Source: Rhizaria sp. SCN 62-66
Taxonomy: Eukaryota > Rhizaria, unplaced
Direction of reading: 5' to 3'
Assembly (NCBI GenBank): GCA_001724265.1
Contig: MEDY01000136.1
Location: forward strand, 1 to 64,000
DNA: 64,000 nt
Below the pieces are notes generated by a model, which saw only the letters and a list, made by a program, of their open reading frames with translations, was not told the origin of the DNA and did not search any database. The translations under genes were made by a program, and so were the position numbers. The stretch's first letter is position 1, and each line of letters begins with the position of its first letter. This document shows positions 57,987-64,000 of the stretch, piece after piece.

Positions 57987-58728
57987 CTGCTGACTGAGCG
58001 TGTGATGCAACGCAGAGATGGAAAGAAAAAAGTAGGGGTATTCGTGAGTGTGAGGAAACAGGCAAGGTAATGTAGATAGATCGAGTGCAGAGAGGCAACA
58101 ATAGCGCTCGTGGAGGCTTAGACAATCAAATAACGGGGACATGGAGGAGGCCTTCCGGCAGAGACACGCTTGCGTATTGGTAGGGCATTGTAAAAATAAA
58201 TAAATAAACAAAACGTGATATTCATAATAAACCCGCTAGGTCACAAAACGACGGTGGCTTCACGTCCTCCCAGCCCATGAAAGATTGCCCACCTTGCCGT
58301 TACTAGTCTCGAGTGACTCGTTGGCCAAGACAGCCAGCAGAGTCGGTGGGCGAGTCTCTGACCAAGACAGACCGACTGGACTGTGAGGCGGCCTAAGTTC
58401 CGTCCGGCGGTCTGGCTCTGGACCGGCGGCCCTCCGACCGAGGACCGTCCGAGGGCTCGGGCAGCGCCAGGGCCGTCACGCGAATGGCTGCAGCGGTATA
58501 TTTTGATCGTGTTGGGGATTTGATAATTGTGCTTGGAAAGCCTTTGAGTTGTGTTTCGCGTTATACTTTGTTTTTTCGTCTCCATAAGGACTATTTTCCC
58601 CACTGAGGACAGAGGAGCCGTACCCTCTGTGCTCGCTTGTGTCGACTCCTCTCTGCCCGCCCGCACACTCGCGCTCACACGCCCTTGTTCTCCTTCGGCC
58701 CGCCTAATTTGTCTTTCAGAAGGTCAAG
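57987..58728. other. Divergent intergenic region with GC-rich island
   Basis: 742 bp between the dynein-arm docking gene (-) and NOG1 (+). An AT-rich left part surrounds a GC-rich island at about 58240-58490 with short inverted repeats (AGTCGGT 58341-58347 with ACCGACT 58371-58377; CGGTC 58408-58412 with GACCG 58421-58425). The right end is pyrimidine-rich with a likely 3' splice site just before the NOG1 ATG. Confidence 0.45.
58704..58720 (+). promoter_or_regulatory. Probable 3' splice site of a NOG1 5'-UTR intron
   Basis: CTAAT then TTGTCTTTCAG ends at 58720, nine bases before the NOG1 ATG at 58729. It has the branch-like CTAAT and the pyrimidine run of the confirmed acceptors. A GTACCC at about 58619 could be the donor, but it departs from the window's consensus. 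Confidence 0.35.
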
Positions 58729-61151
58729 ATGGTTGTTTACAACTTCAAGACCATTGTCAAGGTTCCCGCCTCCAAGGGTACGTCACTATCCAGCTACTTT
58801 GCGTGCTCTCGAAGACCCCTCTCGAAGAGCACACCTATTCCTCCTCTCTCACGCTCGCCTCAACTCTGGCTTTCGTGCTCTATGCACCTATCTCGCCTTG
58901 ATTTATGTTGCCCATCTCCTTTTCTTTCGAATTGTCTTACTTTTCGTTCTCACCCTTTTCCGTTTTGTCGACTTTTATTCCCTGTTTCGCACCCTCGTTT
59001 TTCTCGCCCTCTTCGCTGCTCCCCCTATCATATCTTACACCTTCTCGCTTTGCGGCGTTGTTGTCCCCCGTCTTAGAGCTGATTGACATCATTCTCTCCC
59101 GCACGCAGCGCAAGACGCCGACGGTGTGCCACCGGGGCTGGTACATCCAGCGCATCCGCGACTTCTACGCGCGCAAGGTGAAGTTCACGTGCGAGTCCTT
59201 CACGGACAAGCTGACGCAGATGCTCAACGACTTCCCCCGTGTCGACGACATCCACCCGTACTACGCGGACTTGATCAACGTGCTTTACTCGAAGCACCAC
59301 TACAAGCTCGCGCTGGGCCAGATCTCGCAGGCGCGCACGCTCATCGAGAACATCGCCAAGGACACGCTCAAGTTCCTTAAGTACGCCGAGACGCAGTACC
59401 GCTGCAAGTGCCAGAAGCGCGCCGCGCTGGGCCGCATGGCCACGATTGCGCGCAAGCTGAACACGTCGCTGGGTTACCTGGAGCGCGTGCGCCAGCACAT
59501 GTCGCGTCTGCCCTCGATCGACCCCAACACGCGCACCGTCATCATCACCGGCTTCCCCAACGTCGGCAAGTCGTCCTTCATCAACAAGGTCTCGCGTGCC
59601 GACGTCGACGTGCAGAACTATGCCTTCACGACCAAGTCCGCGCACGTGGGCCACTTCGACTACCACAACTACCGCTGGCAGATCGTCGACACGCCCGGTA
59701 TCCTGGACCACTCGCTCGAGGACCGCAACATCATCGAGATGCAGGCCATCACGGCGCTCGCGCACCTCAACGCCACCGTTCTCTTCTTCATCGACATCTC
59801 CGAGTCGTGCGGCTACACGATCAAGAAGCAGGCCTCGCTCTACTTCATGATCAAGGAGCTCTTCTCCAACAAGCCGCTGCTGGTCGTTGCCAACAAGACG
59901 GACCTGCGCACGCTCGAGTCGCTCGAGGCCGAGGACCGCGCACTGATCGACGCCATCGCGGCGGACCGCAACACGCAGATCATCCCGATGTCCAACGCGA
60001 CTGAGGACGGCGTGTCCAAGGTCAAGGCCACGGCGTGCGACATGCTGCTGCGCTTCCGCTGCGAGCGCTCGCTGCAGTCGGCCAAGATGAAGCACATCGC
60101 GAACCGTATCAACATCGCGACGCCGACGCCACGCGACGACAAGCAGCGCGGCGTGTCGATCCCCGAGGCCGTGCTCAAGCGCCGCGCCGACGAGGCCGCG
60201 ACGCGCGAGCTGCTCATCAAGAACATGCGCGAGCAGGGCATCACCGACGAGGAGAAGCTCTCGCGCACGGCCGAGGAGGCCATCGTGGCGGGCCGTGAGA
60301 AGCGCGTGACGCTGCAGGACATTGTCGACGCCAACGGCGGGCCGCGCAACTTCATCTTCGACTACCGCACTTACCACGACCTGGCCAACCCCGACTGGCG
60401 GTTCGACTCGGTGCCCGAGTTCATGGACGGCAAGAACGTCGCCGACTTCTACGACCCCGACATCGAGGCCTGCCTCGACGCGCTGGAGCGCGAGGAGGAG
60501 GAGCTGCAGGCCGCCTTCGAGGAGTCCGGGCTGACGGCCAACGACGACGACGAGCTCACCGAGGAGCAGGCCATTCTGCTGGCCAAGATCCGGACCAAGA
60601 AGGCGCTCATGGCCGAGGAGGGCCGTCTGCGTCACGGCCGTGGCAACGCGCGCACGGCCGTCATGCCCCGCAACAAGCTGGGTCAGTCGCTAGCCCGCGC
60701 GCAGGAACGCCTGGGCGAGATCGGCCTCGACACGGAGAAGTTCACTGCCCTCGTCGAGGAGCGCTCCGAGGGCCGCGGCCGCGCCCGCAAGCGCGCGCTC
60801 GAGGACGCCCGTCAGCGCGGCGATGAGAGCGGCAGCGACGACGACGACGACGATGAGGACGCAGTCGATGAGCACGGCCGCTCGCGCTCCGTGTCGCGCG
60901 CCGTCAGCCGCATGCGCAACCACCCGTCGCACGTGCGCTCGCAGTCGCGCATGCACGGCCAGACCCCCGAGAAGGGCGACGGTTTCCGCGACGCCGAGAA
61001 CAAGCGCGCCGCCGAGCAGCGCGGCCGCCAGACACTGCGCCGTCTCCGCGTGCTCTCCGTCGCCTCCGAAGCGGACCGCCACGTGTACGACTGGAAGCCC
61101 AAGCACCTCAACGAGGGCAAGCGTGGCATCGGAAAGACCGACCGCCGTTAA
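58729..61151 (+). CDS. NOG1: NOG1, nucleolar GTPase of 60S assembly
   Basis: Two exons, 58729-58777 and 59077-61151 (TAA), 707 residues; yeast and human NOG1 are about 635-650. The intron (299 bp, GTACGT) splits a glutamate codon. The N-terminus MVVYNFKTIVKVPASKELID and the block SRTQRKTPTVCHRGWYIQRI match NOG1. G motifs of the OBG/Nog1 GTPase class are GFPNVGKSS (about 175-183), the G2 region NYAFTTKSAHVGH, DTPG (about 221) and NKTD (about 288). NOGCT-type sequence follows, with acidic stretches in the second half and a basic end. NOG1 inserts its C-terminus into the exit tunnel of pre-60S particles and recruits later factors; RLP24, encoded at 32438-33315, is its partner. It has no UAG codon. 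Confidence 0.96.
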
Positions 61152-61884
61152 AGCAAAAGCACTCCTGTTGTTACTGTGCTCTCCTTTTCTTGTTTCTGTC
61201 CTTTTCTTGTTGCTTGGTGTCTTTTTCTTCTTCTGTTCTCTTCCTCTTTCTCTCGACTTGTCCTTGCTTTCTTTTGTTTGTGTTGTGGAGTGCTGCTGCT
61301 GCTTTGTTTGTGCTTGCAGCGCGATGCCGCAATGTTGGACCGAGAGAGAGAACAGAAAGCAAGGGAAAAAGTGTGCCGAGCACCGTACTTTTCGACAACG
61401 CTGCGATGCTTACGCCAGCAAAGCAAGCGACAGTGCTGCATATTACAACACTTTGACACGACCATGTGTTGTCGTGTGTAATGTGTAATGTACACTGTTG
61501 CTCTAGTGTCCTTTCAGTGTTAGAGAAAGTTAAACCTTGTCACGATAGTTTATAAATGTTAGTATGTTTCCTTCTGCTTGTTTTAGTTAGTTATCTTATA
61601 CGTAATACGTAATATTCTTTCTTCATTCCTACTTATACAAAGCAAAAATCAATATCGGATCGTACTTTAATGCGTGATTTAGATTGGAGAAGCTTCGTCG
61701 TAATGTATTGGCTATAGGTTTATATAACAGTCAAAGAATGCAACAACGGTACTACGCGTCGTTTGGGAAGGATAACTGGCCTTCCACTGTACTTGACGCA
61801 CACACGCATTCGTCAATCGTCGTTTAAGTACGCACAGCTTTGATGCGATTTGCTTGCTTGCTGTCGCGGCCCGCCGGTCGCCGC
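61152..61884. other. Convergent spacer
   Basis: 733 bp between the 3' ends of NOG1 (+) and the GYxGH-repeat gene (-). The first ~170 bp are T/C-rich 3' UTR of NOG1; the rest is AT-rich. Open frames here are short and not supported. Confidence 0.55.
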
Positions 61885-63592
61885 TCACTGCTTGGCCATG
61901 GTGGTGATGACGGCGTTGCTGCGGTTGTTAGCCCCGTTGACGGCGCCGACCGCGAGCGGGGCCATGACCGCCGCCGACGGCAGCGACGACGCCGCGGGCG
62001 CGTAAATCGACTGCGTCTGCTGATGCGCGCCGCCATCGGCGCTGGCGACGCCGCCACCGCCGCTGAACTGGGCCTGCGCGAGCGCGTTGCGCGCCGTGGC
62101 GGGCTGGTGGCCGGCGTAGCCGACGACGCCGCGGCGGATTGTTGCCAGCTGGTCCGTGTTGTCGAGCCGCGCGCGCGCCTGGCCGGGCGGCGCGTGGCGG
62201 AGCGCGTGCGCGCTGCCACTGTCGCTGTCGCCGAGGCGCGCGGCGGGCAGGTGGCCCGCGTAGCCCGCGGGCACACCCGGGAAGACCTTGCTCGTGCCGG
62301 CCATCAGGTCCGCCGTCGAGTAGGGCAGACTCGCCGCCGTCGCGGTGGCCATGAGTCCGCCGGCGTCGGCGCCCAGCGGCCGCGTGCGCTGGCGCGCCGT
62401 GAGCGGGGAGATGCCGGCCAGCGAGCCAGTCCCGGGTTCGCCCGACACGCGCGCGCGCGAGAAGGACCGCGCGAGCGCGTCGCTGCCCACGGCGGCCGCC
62501 ACGGCCTCCGAGTGCGCCGCGAGCGCCGCCGCCGGGTCCGTGAGGTCCTTGCGGTAGCTCGATTGAGCCTCCGAGGGCCACAGCGAGCGCGGCGGCACGC
62601 TCCAGCGCTGCGTGAACCCGAACGACTGCGTCACCGCGCGGCCCGCGCTCGCCGCGGCCGCGCCGGCCGTCGCGCCGGGGTTGCCGCTGCCGTAACCGCT
62701 GCTGTTGACGGCTCCGGTGGCGATGAAACCGACGCCGCCGCTGCTGCTGCTGCCTTCGTCATTCGCACTGCTGTAACTGCTACTGCTGTTGCCCGCGCCG
62801 TCGGCGTGCGCAATCTGCCCCGCAGTGCGCCGGACGAAGCCGGGCCCGCGCAGCCCCGCGCCGCGGAAGCCAGTGTAGTAGGCGAGCCCGTCGTTGCGCG
62901 AGGAGCGCGCGTCGAGGCTCTCCTGGCGCGGCAGCTGGGCGGAGAAGCCCGCGGGTCGGCGCGCGGCCAGCGTCGCGCTGTACGTCGTCTCCCACTGCGC
63001 CGCGCCGGGCCCGCGTGAGCGGTCGCGCGCCTGCAGCGTGTGGGCCGTCGTCAGCGTGTCGAACTGCGTGAACGCGGCCGACTTGGCGGGGACAGGCGCG
63101 GCAGCCGCGGCGGCGTCACCGTCGGCGTCGCCGTCGGCCACGGCGGCGGCCGCGGCGCGGAGGCGCGTCTGCGTGAGGTTGGACTTGGACATGGCAGAGC
63201 TGGGGCAGGTCCAAGGCCGGTGGCAGAGCCCGTACTCAGAGCGCGGCGGCAGCGCGCCCGCGGAGTAATTCTCGGGGAAGTAGGCCGAGCGCTTGCTCTG
63301 CGTGCCGTGCGAGTTGGACACCCACGTCGTCGAGTCCATCAGAGAGCTGCGCAAGTGCGTGTGAAAGATACGGGTGATGAGGGAAGATGAGAAAGGTGTT
63401 GTGAGTGTGCGTGGGTTTGGGATTCGAGACTAAAGAAGATAGCTTCTGGAGAGGATGATGTGATGCTGTTGTGACGTACTTGGGGCGGTGCTCGAAGTTG
63501 CCATACTTGAGGGCGGGGGCGTCGATAGGAGGAATATAGTCCCGCTCGAAGCGCTCAATGTGTCCCGTGTAGCCGGGGAGTTGAGACGACAT
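61885..63592 (-). CDS. GYxGH-repeat protein, probable ciliary microtubule inner protein
   Basis: Two exons, 63592-63480 and 63345/6-61885 (acceptor before 63346; stop TGA), 524 residues. The donor is GTACGT. The N-terminus reads MSSQLPGYTGHIERFERD, and two more copies of the motif occur in the C-terminal half (PAGYAGHLPA and VGYAGHQPA). PGYxGHxP repeats are a hallmark of CIMIP2/FAM166-type and related ciliary microtubule inner proteins, which stitch into the doublet lumen. Further aromatic/proline patches such as SAYFPENY, DGLAYYTGFR and the QLPRQESLDARSSRNDG block suggest binding along a repeating lattice. The central part is Ala/Ser/Gly rich. With the dynein-arm docking gene about 4 kb away, a flagellar role is the best inference; an exact family match cannot be made by eye. 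Confidence 0.68.
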
Positions 63593-64000
63593 CTCTGCAC
63601 GATGCACGCGGTTGCCCAGAGAAGTGAGTCGTCAGTGCGAAGCAATGACCCAACACAAAAGGATGCAGGGGGGGATACAGAAATGATGTTGGCGTGATAT
63701 AAATGAGGACAGTATAAAAATCAGTGCGAGTAATTTGGAAATGTTTGTAACTGTGAGTTCAACGGTGTCTCTGGACCTCCACATGAGGTGAAAGTTAGCT
63801 GCCGTTACGTCTCTCAACCCAACCGCGACCGATCTCGATCGAGCCGTTTTGTTTGATGTCTTATGTGGCCCGAAATTCGAGCATACATTTCTCCATTATC
63901 CGTCGTTATTCCCTTCTGAATCTTCGGTTTTCCTTGTTTCTTTTATTGTCTCTCAACGATGTTTCAATTATACCTCAATCTTTCTATTTTCTGAACGCAT
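63593..64000. other. Upstream flank of the GYxGH-repeat gene
   Basis: 408 bp to the window edge, AT-rich, presumably the promoter and 5' UTR of the minus-strand gene. Nothing else is recognised. Confidence 0.5.

Noticed and set aside
58551-59076. Overlapping short plus-strand frames across the NOG1 intron
   Set aside because: They run through the intron in pyrimidine-rich sequence; the NOG1 splice junction explains the region.

Overview
This is nuclear DNA of a eukaryotic, flagellated microbe (a protist). Genes have short introns (130-299 bp), coding DNA is very GC-rich with AT-richer spacers and introns, and the proteins carry long Ala/Ser/Gly/Gln/Asp low-complexity tracts. An outer-dynein-arm docking subunit and a probable ciliary microtubule protein show that the cell builds motile cilia. 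I cannot place the lineage more closely.

The central observation is about the genetic code. Eleven protein genes can be modelled and every one ends in TAA (7) or TGA (4). None ends in TAG. Four of them contain in-frame TAG codons (seven in total) with uninterrupted coding sequence on both sides. One TAG lies inside a PHD zinc finger, between its first and second zinc-ligand pairs. Two lie in the linker between the nuclease and helicase halves of a known protein architecture. UAG therefore looks like a rare sense codon; its amino acid cannot be read from this window. The 5' splice sites are also unusual: 11 of 15 introns start GTACGT, 2 GTACGC and 2 GTCCGT, so C is at intron position +4 where most eukaryotes have A.

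Layout: 1219-7164 (-) YAK1-type DYRK kinase with a giant low-complexity tail. 9025-19875 (+) a 3,616-residue AT-hook protein of unknown function with one UAG. 20807-23342 (+) KDM8/JMJD5-like JmjC oxygenase, tail to tail with 23394-32011 (-), a 2,767-residue PHD-DOT1-like methyltransferase with three UAGs. 32438-33315 (+) RLP24, whose first coding exon is only the ATG. 34033-44625 (-) a 3,530-residue RecB-like nuclease/SF1 helicase with two UAGs. 45421-50560 (+) PX plus permuted papain-like hydrolase with one UAG. 51624-55390 (+) coatomer beta. 55967-57986 (-) outer-arm docking protein (CCDC114/CCDC63/ODA1 family). 58729-61151 (+) NOG1 GTPase. 61885-63592 (-) a GYxGH-repeat, probably ciliary, protein.

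Functional themes: chromatin (KDM8-like, DOT1-like, AT-hook protein), 60S ribosome assembly (RLP24 and NOG1 act on the same pre-60S particle), vesicle coat and phosphoinositide membranes (coatomer beta, PX protein), nucleic-acid processing (nuclease-helicase), growth signalling (YAK1) and cilia (two genes). No tRNA, rRNA, transposon or CRISPR was recognised.
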